Numbered from the stretch's first letter, positions 9,563 to 19,088 are shown. The stretch: 64,000 nt of DNA from Methanolobus sp. WCC4 (GCF_038022665.1 NZ_CP150629.1:558001-622000), one strand, 5' to 3'. Program-made: numbers and translations. The notes: generated by a model not told the origin, from the letters alone.

Positions 9563-9922
9563 ATGCGTCCAAAAGAACTTATAGAAAAATGGGTTGAATC
9601 CTTTAACAATGCAGACTCAGACGGACTTGCTGATATGTACAGTGAGGACGCTGTCAACTATCAGGTTCCTGAGGAACCGGTGGAAGGTAAAGAAGCTATC
9701 AGGAAGATGTTCGAGGAAGAGTTTGCCAGAGCTGAGATGGTCTGCATAGTTGAGAATATCTTTGAGGATGGTGAGTGGGCGATTCTGGAGTGGAAAGACC
9801 CCCTGGGATTGCGTGGTTGTGGATTTTTCCATATTGTGAAGGATAAGATAATCTTCCAGAGAGGTTACTGGGATAAGCTCTCATTTTTGAGACAACACGG
9901 TCTTCAGGTTCCTGATGTTTAG
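9563..9922 (+). CDS. SnoaL-like / NTF2-fold protein
   Basis: 119 residues with the NTF2-like pattern: W-V-E-S-F-N-N-A-D, then L-A-D-M-Y-S-E-D-A-V-N-Y, then a G-K-E-A-I-R-K-M-F segment and beta strands E-W-A-I-L-E-W-K-D. Family members are small cytoplasmic proteins that act as isomerases or ligand binders, and the ligand is not evident. A ribosome site GGGAGGGAG precedes the ATG. It ends at TAG, one of only two genes outside the methyltransferases seen here to do so, and the frame stays open beyond the TAG up to and through the sod start 24 codons later. Confidence 0.7.
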   Translation: MRPKELIEKWVESFNNADSDGLADMYSEDAVNYQVPEEPVEGKEAIRKMFEEEFARAEMVCIVENIFEDGEWAILEWKDPLGLRGCGFFHIVKDKIIFQRGYWDKLSFLRQHGLQVPDV

Positions 9923-9994
9923 AAAGAATGTTTCCATAGGCTTATATTTCCGCCCTTTAAAACATTCTATATTAGCATATCAGGGAGTGGAAAT

Positions 9995-10615
9995 ATGGCT
10001 AAAGAACTGTACAAACTACCGGCTTTAAAATATGGCTTTTCAGACCTGGAGCCTTACATCTCAAAAGAACAGCTGCAGATACACTATGAGAAACACCATC
10101 AGGGTTATGTGAACAATGTGAACTCTCTCCTGCAGATGATGGACAAGGCAAGAGAAGAGGGAACCGACTTCGACTACAAGACAACCGCAAAGGCCCTGTC
10201 CTTTAATCTGGGAGGACACGTGCTTCACAATTATTTCTGGTGGGAAATGACAACTCCGGAAAAGGCAGGTGAAGAACCTGTGGGAGAACTGGCTGACGCT
10301 ATCAAAGAGGATTTTAAGAGCTTTGAAAGGTTCAGGAAGGAATTCAGCCAGGTGGCATCGACCGTTGAGGGTTCCGGCTGGGCGGCACTTACTTTCTGCA
10401 ACGACACAAAAAGGCTCGGTATCATGCAGATAGAAAAGCACAATGTGAACCTTATCCCGGATTTCCCTATAATTATGGCAATCGATGTGTGGGAACACGC
10501 CTACTATCTGGACTATAAGAATGAGAGGGCTAAGTTCATTGATGCCTTCTGGAATATAGTCGACTGGGAAGAGCTTAACGGCTGGTTCAAAAAGGTCCGG
10601 GATCTAATGGGATAA
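9995..10615 (+). CDS. sod: Superoxide dismutase, iron/manganese type
   Basis: A 206-residue cytoplasmic enzyme that turns superoxide into oxygen and hydrogen peroxide. All four metal ligands are visible: His30, His78 (in G-G-H-V-L-H-N-Y-F-W), Asp164 and His168 (in I-D-V-W-E-H-A-Y-Y). The length fits the Fe/Mn family. Whether iron or manganese is used cannot be read with certainty. A TATA-like box (TTATATTT, 9942-9949) and a GGGAGTGG ribosome site show that it has its own promoter and start, although the upstream SnoaL-like frame is in phase with it. Confidence 0.92.
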   Translation: MAKELYKLPALKYGFSDLEPYISKEQLQIHYEKHHQGYVNNVNSLLQMMDKAREEGTDFDYKTTAKALSFNLGGHVLHNYFWWEMTTPEKAGEEPVGELADAIKEDFKSFERFRKEFSQVASTVEGSGWAALTFCNDTKRLGIMQIEKHNVNLIPDFPIIMAIDVWEHAYYLDYKNERAKFIDAFWNIVDWEELNGWFKKVRDLMG

Positions 10616-10696
10616 GACAGGGATACCCGAAGAAGAGTTAAGAATAATCCAAAAAATAGTTGAATGGGAACTCTGTTCCCTGATCTGTATTTTAAT

Positions 10697-12103
10697 TTAT
10701 CCCAATCCAAGAACTGCAAGCCCGGCACTGATACCGTTACTTATCAGTTCCTGCGGGTCGATACCTGTTACCTCAAGCATTACGTACACTCCCAGGAACG
10801 TACCGATCATACTTCCAAGGTTTGCCAGTGCAGCCACCATTACCACGCGGAAAAGGTTGTTCTGCATCATGTCCGAAGTGGTCTCGATCTCCACCAGTTC
10901 CTTGAAGTCATCTGTGGTAGGACTGCGATATTTGGCCTCGGTCAGGCCTGCGAACCAGCCGGCTGCCATCATAGGGTTAAGGGATGTGAGCCATGCCACT
11001 GAAAATGCGGTAAGCACGGAATATGGATGGCCTCTTGCCATTATGGCTCCGGCAGCACTGAGCACTCCGTTTATTATGAACCACCAGCCAAAGGCGATAG
11101 CAAGGGTCTCAAGTGGAACTCCTGACAGAATTAGCAATGCGAAAGTTCCAAGGGCAATCGCGACCACCAGCGCTCCGAAGAGCTTCATGATGTTGAATCG
11201 CTTCTTTGGTGCCTCCACTGCATAGTTTGCACGGGGAATGGTCTTCGGGTTCTCAAGGTAATTCTGGATCCCGGCCCTGTGGCCTGCGCCTACAACAGCG
11301 ACTATCTTTTTGTTACCACCAACGGCAGCCCTCACAAGATTATTGGCCATGTATGCGTCCCTTTCATCGATAAGGACCTTCACGGCATTAGGTGACGTGT
11401 CCCTGAACTCCTCAACCAGCATGGAGACCATATCCTGATTGGTTATGTTATCCATGTCGATGTCCTGGGTACCGCCTATACCAAGGACGGCAGCTATGAG
11501 ACCGCCAAGCATCTTCAGCTTCTCGATGAAACCCATCTTGCTCCAGAAACGCTGCAGTGTGATCTGCACATCCCTGTCGATGAGAAGTACCTGTGCACCA
11601 TTGGCCTCGGCAGCCTCGATGGCACTTATCATCTCAGCACCGGGCTGGACACCCATCTCATCAGCGAACTTCTTCTGGATATGTGCCAGCAGCATGTGAA
11701 CAAGATAGAAATAGACCTTGCCTTCCTTTAGAAGCTCCTTTACCGGTATGTCAGCATTCCTGACATTACCCTTGATAGCCTCATACCTGGAACGGCAGAG
11801 CTCAACTGCAACGATGTCCGGCTTTTCCCTCTCGATCGCTTCATTTACCTCCCTGACACTCTTCTCAGATACGTGTGCCGTACCCACGAGTATTATCTCG
11901 CTTGGCCTGTCCGTCTCTTCGTTACTTTCTCCCGATACTGGCTTTTCAGATGGTATAAGCTCTTTGACCACCTGGATCTCAGTTGGGCCTGAGCTTGAAA
12001 AAGACGGATTCCCGGAGTCTTCCGAATATATGTCCGCACCAGAACTGGTGTAGTCATAATCAGAAACGTTCTCCTGTGAATCATTTAAATTATCACGTTT
12101 CAA
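10697..12103 (-). CDS. TraB/PrgY family membrane protein
   Basis: A protein of about 468 residues. After an acidic, Ser-rich N-terminal 65 residues comes the TraB domain, starting with I-I-L-V-G-T-A-H-V-S and D-I-V-A-V-E-L-C-R-S-R-Y. It also has V-A-V-V-G-A-G-H-x-x-G-I and four to five C-terminal membrane segments. TraB proteins were named for pheromone shutdown in Enterococcus, and their archaeal role is unknown. No ATG occurs before residue about 135. The start used is TTG at 12101-12103 behind an AGAGGA sequence. The frame is open upstream to two TAG codons that end the M50 protease gene, so the true start is uncertain. Confidence 0.75.
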   Translation of the reverse strand: MKRDNLNDSQENVSDYDYTSSGADIYSEDSGNPSFSSSGPTEIQVVKELIPSEKPVSGESNEETDRPSEIILVGTAHVSEKSVREVNEAIEREKPDIVAVELCRSRYEAIKGNVRNADIPVKELLKEGKVYFYLVHMLLAHIQKKFADEMGVQPGAEMISAIEAAEANGAQVLLIDRDVQITLQRFWSKMGFIEKLKMLGGLIAAVLGIGGTQDIDMDNITNQDMVSMLVEEFRDTSPNAVKVLIDERDAYMANNLVRAAVGGNKKIVAVVGAGHRAGIQNYLENPKTIPRANYAVEAPKKRFNIMKLFGALVVAIALGTFALLILSGVPLETLAIAFGWWFIINGVLSAAGAIMARGHPYSVLTAFSVAWLTSLNPMMAAGWFAGLTEAKYRSPTTDDFKELVEIETTSDMMQNNLFRVVMVAALANLGSMIGTFLGVYVMLEVTGIDPQELISNGISAGLAVLGLG

Positions 12104-12139
12104 TGTAGGTCCTCTTTTCAGAATACTTGAACTCTAGAA

Positions 12140-13231
12140 CTACTCGCTTGACAGCATCAACAAACGCATGAGGTCCGTTCTGGAGAGAATACCTGCAACA
12201 TTGTCACCATCCACTACCAGAACACGTCCTATGTTGTTCATGGTCATTGTTTTGAAAGCCTCTGCCGCATTAGCATCTGAAGACACTGAAATGATATCCT
12301 TTTTCATTACATCGGAAACAAGGGTAGCATATCGCTCATGCGGAAGAATATTTCGTATGTCTGTAAAGGTCACGATCCCTTTTAAAGAATTGCCCTTCAT
12401 AACAGGATAGCCAAGATGTTTGTTCTCGAACATGAAATGTGAGAGCTCCTCTAAGGTCATCTCAGGTTCTACAGAGATAACATCCTTTGTCATCACATCC
12501 GATATCCTGAACTTCTCAAGACTTACGGTGACAGTCGTTGACTTGTCCTCCTCAGAGGCACCGATGTAAACGAAAAAGGCTATCAATATCAACCATGCGT
12601 TCGAAAGCAGACCGATTATACCCATGATGAATGCGAACATCTTACCCACCGTCGCTGCATAGTGGGTTGCCTTGACATAGCTCATTCTCTTTGCGTACCA
12701 GGAACGAAGGAGCCTTCCACCGTCCATGGGGAATGCAGGTATAAGATTGAAGAGTGCCAGTATTATATTGATAGAGGCCAGGATGCCAACCATCAGGTAG
12801 ATGGAAGTACCCTGGTATGCCGGCATCACTGTCACCGCAACGATATTGGCACCCAGAAGAGCGAAACCAATGATAAAACTGACAAGCGGACCTGCAAAGG
12901 CCATCTTGAATTCCTGTGAAGGTTCCCTTGGGATCTCCTCCATGGATGATACGCCGCCAAAAAGCAACAGGGTTATGTCCCTTATCTCAACACCATAGCT
13001 TTTGGCTATGTATGAATGCCCCAGCTCATGAAGAAGGATGCACCCGAACAATAATATGGTTGTCAGGAGGGAAAGCGCATAGCTCTCCGTTGTTGAGCCA
13101 ATATCCGCAAAACCGAATGGTTGCGGATTCGTTGCAAAAACAAGAGCAAAAACGGGAAGTATAAGCAGAAAAGTGATATGTAGTTTTATAGGGATCCCCA
13201 TTATGCTTCCGATCTTTATTGAGCTGCTCAT
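12140..13231 (-). CDS. Site-2-protease-like M50 metalloprotease with tandem CBS domains
   Basis: A 363-residue integral membrane zinc protease. H-E-L-G-H at 68-72 and the M-D-G-G-R motif (Asp170) form the metal site. At least five hydrophobic segments surround them. Residues about 243-360 hold two CBS domains, which usually bind adenine nucleotides and could tune the protease. Members cleave membrane-bound substrates within the bilayer, and the substrate here is unknown. A TATA-like AATATTAA about 30 bp upstream of the ATG suggests a leaderless transcript. It ends with TAG, followed two codons later by another in-frame TAG and then by the TraB frame. Confidence 0.88.
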   Translation of the reverse strand: MSSSIKIGSIMGIPIKLHITFLLILPVFALVFATNPQPFGFADIGSTTESYALSLLTTILLFGCILLHELGHSYIAKSYGVEIRDITLLLFGGVSSMEEIPREPSQEFKMAFAGPLVSFIIGFALLGANIVAVTVMPAYQGTSIYLMVGILASINIILALFNLIPAFPMDGGRLLRSWYAKRMSYVKATHYAATVGKMFAFIMGIIGLLSNAWLILIAFFVYIGASEEDKSTTVTVSLEKFRISDVMTKDVISVEPEMTLEELSHFMFENKHLGYPVMKGNSLKGIVTFTDIRNILPHERYATLVSDVMKKDIISVSSDANAAEAFKTMTMNNIGRVLVVDGDNVAGILSRTDLMRLLMLSSE

Positions 13232-13523
13232 AACAGGATGTTAGATGGATTAATATTTATTCTTATCTAAAATCCTTATCTTATTTTTAGAAGTTAACCT
13301 GAGAACAGTCTTATTGAATACTTTCACCCCGCTTGGCTCAGAAGTATATGTACAGAGATCGTATCCTGAATTACAACAGGCAAGATGAACACACGCCTTA
13401 CACGCTTCAAGGCCAGGTGTCATCAAGCCTTATCCCCTCGTTTTTTTTTATTTGGCTGGAATGCTATGTCACAAAAATAAAAAGGATATAAGAAAATACA
13501 CAAAAAAAGAAAAAAGGGATGGC

Positions 13524-14669
13524 TTAAATAGTTTCAAGGACCGTTCTCAGATCCTGCACAAAAGAATCTATCATTTCTATGGTCACATGGGGCATTATCA
13601 CAAGTCTGAGGCCATGTGGGTTCTGTGTGATGGAGACCTGCCAGTTGAAGTCCTTTGCCAGTGTACTTCTTATAAGATCAGCTTTCGGGATATCCAGTGC
13701 AACCACATTCATCACCGGTTCTATCAATGGATAGATGCCGATCTCAGCAAGTCTGTCTAATAGATAGTATGTAGCTTCCATACAATCCGCGACAATTTTT
13801 CTGTAACCTTCTTTTCCCAGGAAGTTCATAACCGCATATGTGGCTGCCACCGCAGCTCCGCTTCTGGTTCCGGTCAAAGTATACTGGGTCGAGACCGTCA
13901 GATAAGGAGTATCGGCCCTGAGACTCTCAAGCTGCCCCGGATCACGGAAAAGAAGAACTCCTGCCGGGATAGTGCTCAGGCCCATCTTATGAGGGTCAAT
14001 TGCTATCGATGTTACTCCGGGCAATTTGAAATCGAAATCATGTTGCTCTTCAAGGAAAGGAAGTACATAGCCCCCGAACGCAGCATCAACATGAAGGAAG
14101 ATGTTGTTCTCAAGCGCAATATCAGAAAGGATATCTATCTGGTCCACCTGGCCGAATTCCGTTGAACCTGCGATCGCAACCATGCCTATAGTGTTATCAT
14201 CGATGAGAGATCTGACAGAATCGATCGAAACTTTCAGGTCCTTATCAAGAGTAGCTTTTCGAAGTTCGATATCAAGGATATCGGATACTTTATCAAATGA
14301 GAAATGCGCTGAATCAGGAACGACAAGATTGGGTTTATGACATTTGTCCTTCCTCTGGAATATGTTCCTCATTGACCGGATCGCCTGGATATTGGATTCT
14401 GTTCCTCCGGTTGTCATGTAACCTGATACTTCAGGATGATGAAGAAGTTCTCCCAGAGATCTCAGGACTGATACTTCAAGGTCATATGTACCTCTGAAAA
14501 GACCAAAATCACCCATATTGGATTCCATGAACTGCATATGTGCATGAATAGCTATCTCATGGGGATAAGTACACATAGAACTAAGAACCCTGTTGTACTT
14601 CAGATCCTCTGATTTTGATTTATTAAGAACAGAGATTATTTCCTCTCTTTCCAGACCTTTTTCATTCAT
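13524..14669 (-). CDS. mfnA: Tyrosine/aspartate decarboxylase MfnA
   Basis: A 381-residue PLP enzyme of the group II decarboxylases. The PLP lysine is Lys228 in A-I-D-P-H-K-M-G, and T-T-G-G-T-E-S-N-I (86-94) and H-V-D-A-A-F-G-G (193-200) are the cofactor segments. In methanogens MfnA decarboxylates tyrosine to tyramine for methanofuran, and in some archaea aspartate to beta-alanine for CoA. The sequence alone does not separate these. Methanofuran is the substrate carrier of Ftr, also in this window. It lies beside the replication origin, divergent from orc1. Confidence 0.87.
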   Translation of the reverse strand: MNEKGLEREEIISVLNKSKSEDLKYNRVLSSMCTYPHEIAIHAHMQFMESNMGDFGLFRGTYDLEVSVLRSLGELLHHPEVSGYMTTGGTESNIQAIRSMRNIFQRKDKCHKPNLVVPDSAHFSFDKVSDILDIELRKATLDKDLKVSIDSVRSLIDDNTIGMVAIAGSTEFGQVDQIDILSDIALENNIFLHVDAAFGGYVLPFLEEQHDFDFKLPGVTSIAIDPHKMGLSTIPAGVLLFRDPGQLESLRADTPYLTVSTQYTLTGTRSGAAVAATYAVMNFLGKEGYRKIVADCMEATYYLLDRLAEIGIYPLIEPVMNVVALDIPKADLIRSTLAKDFNWQVSITQNPHGLRLVIMPHVTIEMIDSFVQDLRTVLETI

Positions 14670-14764
14670 TTCAAGACATGAATAAGACAGGATACTTAAA
14701 TCAATTTTGTTTCATTCCTGTGTTCTGTTCTTAATTCTTTTAAGAAAAGGATGAACATATCAGG

Positions 14765-14858
14765 AACCCCTTGGTTTCGACTGGACATCTGGATTTTATG
14801 TCACATTTTTTTTGTTGAAATTCTATGTATGAGAGTCACCCCATTGTTTCAACTGGAA
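14765..14858 (-). repeat. Two left-facing ORB repeats
   Basis: On the minus strand the copies read GTCCAGTCGAAACCAAGGGG (from 14786) and TTCCAGTTGAAACAATGGGG (from 14858). They differ by a few bases from each other and from the right-hand cluster and point in the opposite sense. Each is a likely Orc1 binding site. Confidence 0.85.
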
Positions 14859-15074
14859 CTTATGTAGAAAACGCAACATCTGGTTTTTTGGTGCATCTTT
14901 GATCGCTTTCAGCTTAACTTTTAATTAAATTTTTAGTTTAGAATTATTTTTTAAAATTTTAAGTTAATTTACTTGCTTAAATTTAAGAAAAGTTTATATA
15001 CTTTATTGTTGATACATACACCGCCATCTTTTTTTCAAAATTTAAAAAAAAGATAGTCATATCTTTTTTCTTGC

Positions 15075-15270
15075 TTCCAGTCGAAATCATAGGGTTGCTG
15101 TGGTTTATAAATATTCCAGTCGAAATCAAGGGGTTATACTCCAAAGGAAAGAGATTTGTTTGATTTTGCTTATAAGTCAATCAAATGCTTATAGTATGAA
15201 TGTCTTTACTGTATCTTTTTTTTCTTGACCATTTTATTTTTGCCCCTTTTTCCAGTTGAAGTCAAGGGGT
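15075..15270 (+). repeat. Three right-facing ORB repeats
   Basis: Copies at 15075-15096, 15114-15135 and 15250-15270. The best reads TTCCAGTCGAAATCAAGGGG and is followed by TT. The first two are 39 bp apart start to start, close to four helical turns, which would place bound Orc1 on one face. The third sits near the orc1 promoter and could also allow autoregulation (inference). Confidence 0.85.
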
Positions 15271-15498
15271 CTAAACCACAAACATTAATAACCCCCACTT
15301 CCTTTGTATCATCTGGAATAGAGAGAGTGCAATAATCCCATCATGGTTGTTGGATGAGGATAATTGTTGATTGTTAATTGTCAGGTAGATCGTTGTAAAA
15401 AACACTTTGGATTTGTTTTCTTTCAGTGTTTCTTCTGTGACTATCACGATTTCAATAACCTTATAAGATCATATTTACAGGAAGGGTGAAGTAAGTAA

Positions 15499-16734
15499 AT
15501 GGAAAGTAAATCATTAGATGGGTTATTCCAGGAACTTCTGGAAAATGAACCTATTTTTAAAAATAAAGAGGTTTTAAGGCATTCATATACTCCTGATTCT
15601 CTTGTACACCGTGACGATCAGATAAATGGTCTGGCGTCAATTCTTGTTTCAGCTCTCAGGGGAGATACACCTTCTAATATACTTATCTACGGAAAGACCG
15701 GGACAGGTAAGACCGCTGTAACAAGGCACGTCGGTATCGAACTTGAAAGAAAAGGAGAATCACTTGGTCTTTCCTGTAAGGTCGTTTACCTGAACTGTGA
15801 GGTTATCGACACCCAGTACAGACTTCTTGCAAACCTGACACGTCAGTTCGGTGAAGATGTCCCGATGACGGGTTGGCCGACCGACCAGGTCTTCTTCAAG
15901 TTCAAGGAGACGATCGATAATGAAAGACAGGTTGTCATTATAATTCTCGATGAGATCGATAAGCTCATTAAAAAAGGTGATGACGTACTTTACAATCTTT
16001 CAAGGATCAACACGGACCTCAAGAATGCAAAGGTCAGTATGATCGGCGTTTCCAATGACCTGAAATTCACGGAGTTCCTGGATCCGAGGGTAAAGAGTTC
16101 ACTTGGTGAAGAAGAGATAATCTTCCCGCCCTATGATGCTGACCAGATAAGTGATATCCTTCATGAAAGGGCTGACATCGCCTACAAGCCTGAAGCCCTT
16201 GATGAAATGGTCATTCCACTCTGTGCTGCATTCGCTGCTCAGGAACATGGTGATGCAAGGCGCGCACTTGACCTCCTCAGAGTTGCAGGTGAGATCGCTG
16301 AGAGAGAGAACCTTCCACGTGTCGAAGAACAGCATGTTAAAGGCGCTCAGGAAAAGATCGAGGTCGACCGTGTTGTTGAGGTTGTACGCACACTTCCGAC
16401 CCAGTCAAAACTTGCTCTTTACAGCGTAATGCTCCTGCGCAATAATGGTTACAAGAACGTCACAACAGGTGAGGTATACAACGTGTACCGCCAGTTATGC
16501 CTGCAGGTGGACATGGACATCCTTACTCAGCGCAGGGTCACTGACCTTATGTCCGAACTCGATATGCTCGGCATCGTGAATGCCGTCGTGGTGAGTAAGG
16601 GAAGATACGGCAGGACCAAGGAGATCGCTCTGAGCGTTCCTATAGAAAGTACCAAGAAGGTGTTGTTCGAGGATTACAGGCTCAAACCACTTGAGTTCTT
16701 CAAGCCTGTCCTGACAACCCAGTTACATCTTTGA
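15499..16734 (+). CDS. orc1: Orc1/Cdc6 replication initiator
   Basis: A 411-residue AAA+ ATPase that binds ORB repeats at the origin and loads the MCM helicase. Walker A is G-K-T-G-T-G-K-T (65-72) and Walker B is I-I-L-D-E-I-D-K-L (Asp151 to Asp154). The I-N-T-D-L sensor region and a C-terminal winged helix (about 300-400) follow. It begins 230 bp after the last origin box, with a GAAGGGTGA ribosome site. It faces away from the origin, as euryarchaeal cdc6 genes usually do. Confidence 0.95.
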   Translation: MESKSLDGLFQELLENEPIFKNKEVLRHSYTPDSLVHRDDQINGLASILVSALRGDTPSNILIYGKTGTGKTAVTRHVGIELERKGESLGLSCKVVYLNCEVIDTQYRLLANLTRQFGEDVPMTGWPTDQVFFKFKETIDNERQVVIIILDEIDKLIKKGDDVLYNLSRINTDLKNAKVSMIGVSNDLKFTEFLDPRVKSSLGEEEIIFPPYDADQISDILHERADIAYKPEALDEMVIPLCAAFAAQEHGDARRALDLLRVAGEIAERENLPRVEEQHVKGAQEKIEVDRVVEVVRTLPTQSKLALYSVMLLRNNGYKNVTTGEVYNVYRQLCLQVDMDILTQRRVTDLMSELDMLGIVNAVVVSKGRYGRTKEIALSVPIESTKKVLFEDYRLKPLEFFKPVLTTQLHL

Positions 16735-16780
16735 ACCCGGGACAAAGAAAAAAAGAAAAATAAAAAGCAGAAGACTGGGA

Positions 16781-17344
16781 TCAGAAGCTTGGTATCATCA
16801 ATCTGAGGTACCCGAGGTATGGTACCTTATAACGTGCGATGCCAATGATCCATTCTTCCTTGACCGGCATCAGATAGCTCACCTGACCCTGCTGGTCATA
16901 GTATCTGTTAGTCACCGAGTTATCGCCCTTTGTAATATATCCGGCATGAGGTGCCTCAGGTCCGCCTTCCCACATGGGGTCGCCCTTCTCTACGTAATAC
17001 ATTGCACGATGGATGATGGGTGTGACACCTTCCTGGCCATAGGGTTTGTACAGTATCACATTCCCATAGTTCTCGAACGTTGAAAATGAACTGTCGCTGC
17101 CGTCCTCATAAGTAACAACCTCTGTCCGGTCAATGCTCTGGATGAAGATTATGTCCCCGATGTTCATGTGCGGTTCCATACTTCCTGATTCCACGGCTAC
17201 CATGGGTGTCCACATCCCAAAGACGATCTGGGAGAAGGTTGCGAATACCAGCACGGCTCCCAGGACGGTCAAAATGTCACGCGCGAGCGAAACGAAGAAA
17301 TCATCGCTTTCTTTGAAAGCGTGGTAAGACTCTTTTAAGCTCAT
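16781..17344 (-). CDS. Type I signal peptidase (archaeal/ER type)
   Basis: A 187-residue membrane protease that removes signal peptides from exported proteins. A membrane segment at about 24-43 precedes the catalytic Ser55 in V-E-S-G-S-M-E-P. His112 in T-P-I-I-H-R replaces the lysine of bacterial enzymes, as is typical of archaeal and eukaryotic ER signal peptidases. The conserved G-Y-I-T-K-G-D-N segment supplies the acidic residue. The gene is convergent with orc1 and divergent from the PolD small subunit gene. Confidence 0.9.
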   Translation of the reverse strand: MSLKESYHAFKESDDFFVSLARDILTVLGAVLVFATFSQIVFGMWTPMVAVESGSMEPHMNIGDIIFIQSIDRTEVVTYEDGSDSSFSTFENYGNVILYKPYGQEGVTPIIHRAMYYVEKGDPMWEGGPEAPHAGYITKGDNSVTNRYYDQQGQVSYLMPVKEEWIIGIARYKVPYLGYLRLMIPSF

Positions 17345-17487
17345 TGTTCATACCTGTGTTATGTCTGAATAAAAGAATGTATTTATGAGTTAAGCAATAT
17401 ATTTGAGAAAATAAAATGTTAACGGCATCAGATAATTTTGTAAGTTATTTTATTGTAGCATAATTCCCATTTAAACCTGTTATTGAT

Positions 17488-19050
17488 ATGAATGAGATCG
17501 ATGTTCTAACAGCCTTCATCGAGGAAGGCTATCAGATAAGTCCTGAAGCAGTGGACCTCATATGCTCCCATTGTTCCCCGAGGGAACTTGTGGCGTACGT
17601 ACTTGAAAATGTGGATCTCTCAGTTCTTGTTATCGATGTAGAGCATATCGACCTTGAGGGTTTCAGTTCTCCGGTCCATGTGAACGAGGAGACCTTCCAT
17701 CTGTCTGAGGAACTTCCCCCAGGTCATCCTGAAAGCTCATTCGACTCTTCATATCAGGCGCCTTCAATGCCTGAAGGATTCAAGAGTAACTATTGTAATG
17801 TTGAGAGTCCTGTATCTGTCCTCTCTGATATAACTGACAATTCCACATGTGTAGGGGAATACATGGAGTTCGTGCAGTTCTTCAGGAACCGCTACAGCAG
17901 GCTGAGTGATATCATCCGTAGCAGGATAACATCCCGTCCGATCGAGAGCCTGAAAAAAGGGAAGGGTACTAATTTCAGGGGAAGCCGGGAAGCCGGTGAG
18001 GTATCGATAATCGGAATGATATCCGATATAAAGAGCACCAGTAACGGTCATAAGATAATTGAGGTGGAGGATCCCACCGGTTCATTCTCGGTACTTATTC
18101 GCATGGCTGACAAGGACCTTTTCGAGCAGGCAAGTCATTTCGTACTGGATGAGGTTGTGGGATTCACAGGAAACCTGACAAACGATGGCAATCTCATGAT
18201 CGTCCAGAAGGTCACTCTCCCTGACCTTCCTGCAGTGAATCCGAAAAAGACCGGAACTTTTGGAAAAGCGGTTCTGACCTCCGATATTCACATAGGCAGT
18301 AACACATTTCTTGAGGAGCCATGGGAGAAATTCCTCGATTTTCTTAACGGCGACACTGATAATGAGGCCCTGGCAGCTATCTCAAAGGAGATCCGTTATC
18401 TTCTGGTGGCAGGTGACCTTGTTGACGGGGTTGGCATCTATCCGGGACAGGATGAGGAACTCTCAATTCTGGATGTCTATGATCAATACAAAAAGGCCGG
18501 TGAATACTTCTCAATGATCCCGAAGCACATAGAGATCATCATCTCTCCCGGGAACCATGATGCAGTAAGGCAGGCCGAGCCACAGCCCCGACTTCCTGAG
18601 AACATAAGGGACTATTTCCCTGATAATGTGACTTTCGTAGGTAATCCTTCTATTGTGGACCTTGATGGCGTTAAAGTGATGCTCTATCACGGCCGTTCCA
18701 TTGACGACCTTGTAGCTTCGGTTCCCGGTGTATCATACGGTGAACCCACAAAGGCAATGGTAGAGATGATGAAGTTCAGGCATCTCTCACCGACCTACGG
18801 AAGCCGTGTTTCCATTGCACCTGAAAAGAATGATTATTTCGTTATCGGGAATGTACCTGACATACTCCACTGTGGTCACGTTCATACCATAGGTGTTGAA
18901 TGGTACAAGAACGTCCTTTTGATAAATTCCGGTACCTGGCAGGACCAGACGGAATTCCAGAAAAGGGTGAATGTGGTCCCCACGCCTGCACAGGTACCTG
19001 TGGTGGACCTTGAGACCCTGAAGACCACTATTCTGAAGTTCGATGAATGA
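17488..19050 (+). CDS. polB: DNA polymerase D small subunit (DP1)
   Basis: The 520-residue exonuclease subunit of the euryarchaeal replicative polymerase D. The N-terminal region is followed by an OB fold (about 170-245). Next comes a calcineurin-like phosphoesterase domain: S-D-I-H-I-G-S (Asp266 and His268), A-G-D-L-V-D-G near 309-314, S-P-G-N-H-D-A, and H-C-G-H-V-H-T. These residues give Mn-dependent 3'-5' exonuclease activity. The gene sits next to orc1 and oriC, a conserved euryarchaeal arrangement. It starts about 140 bp from the divergent signal peptidase gene. Confidence 0.95.
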   Translation: MNEIDVLTAFIEEGYQISPEAVDLICSHCSPRELVAYVLENVDLSVLVIDVEHIDLEGFSSPVHVNEETFHLSEELPPGHPESSFDSSYQAPSMPEGFKSNYCNVESPVSVLSDITDNSTCVGEYMEFVQFFRNRYSRLSDIIRSRITSRPIESLKKGKGTNFRGSREAGEVSIIGMISDIKSTSNGHKIIEVEDPTGSFSVLIRMADKDLFEQASHFVLDEVVGFTGNLTNDGNLMIVQKVTLPDLPAVNPKKTGTFGKAVLTSDIHIGSNTFLEEPWEKFLDFLNGDTDNEALAAISKEIRYLLVAGDLVDGVGIYPGQDEELSILDVYDQYKKAGEYFSMIPKHIEIIISPGNHDAVRQAEPQPRLPENIRDYFPDNVTFVGNPSIVDLDGVKVMLYHGRSIDDLVASVPGVSYGEPTKAMVEMMKFRHLSPTYGSRVSIAPEKNDYFVIGNVPDILHCGHVHTIGVEWYKNVLLINSGTWQDQTEFQKRVNVVPTPAQVPVVDLETLKTTILKFDE

Positions 19051-19067
19051 CCGGGCGACACCAGACT

Positions 19068-19088
19068 ACCCGTTGATCTCCACTGGAA
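19068..19088 (-). repeat. Isolated ORB-like repeat after the PolD small subunit gene
   Basis: On the minus strand this reads TTCCAGTGGAGATCAACGGG, then T. That keeps the TTCCAGTGGA half of the archaeal origin box and a shortened G-tract. It lies 3.8 kb from the last box of the origin, between two convergent genes. Confidence 0.65.

Larger units (their letters stand above)
14764..15270. other. Replication origin (oriC) with inverted ORB clusters and AT-rich core
   Basis: The 829-bp gap between mfnA and orc1/cdc6 holds five copies of an archaeal origin recognition box. Two point left (14765-14786 and 14838-14858) and three point right (15075-15096, 15114-15135 and 15250-15270). They share the TTCCAGT-GAAA-AAGGGGT layout of euryarchaeal ORBs. 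The inverted clusters flank an extremely AT-rich stretch (about 14910-15060) that would serve as the unwinding element. With orc1 directly downstream and the PolD small subunit close by, this is the usual euryarchaeal origin layout. Beyond these elements and orc1 promoter sequence I see nothing else in the gap. Confidence 0.9.
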
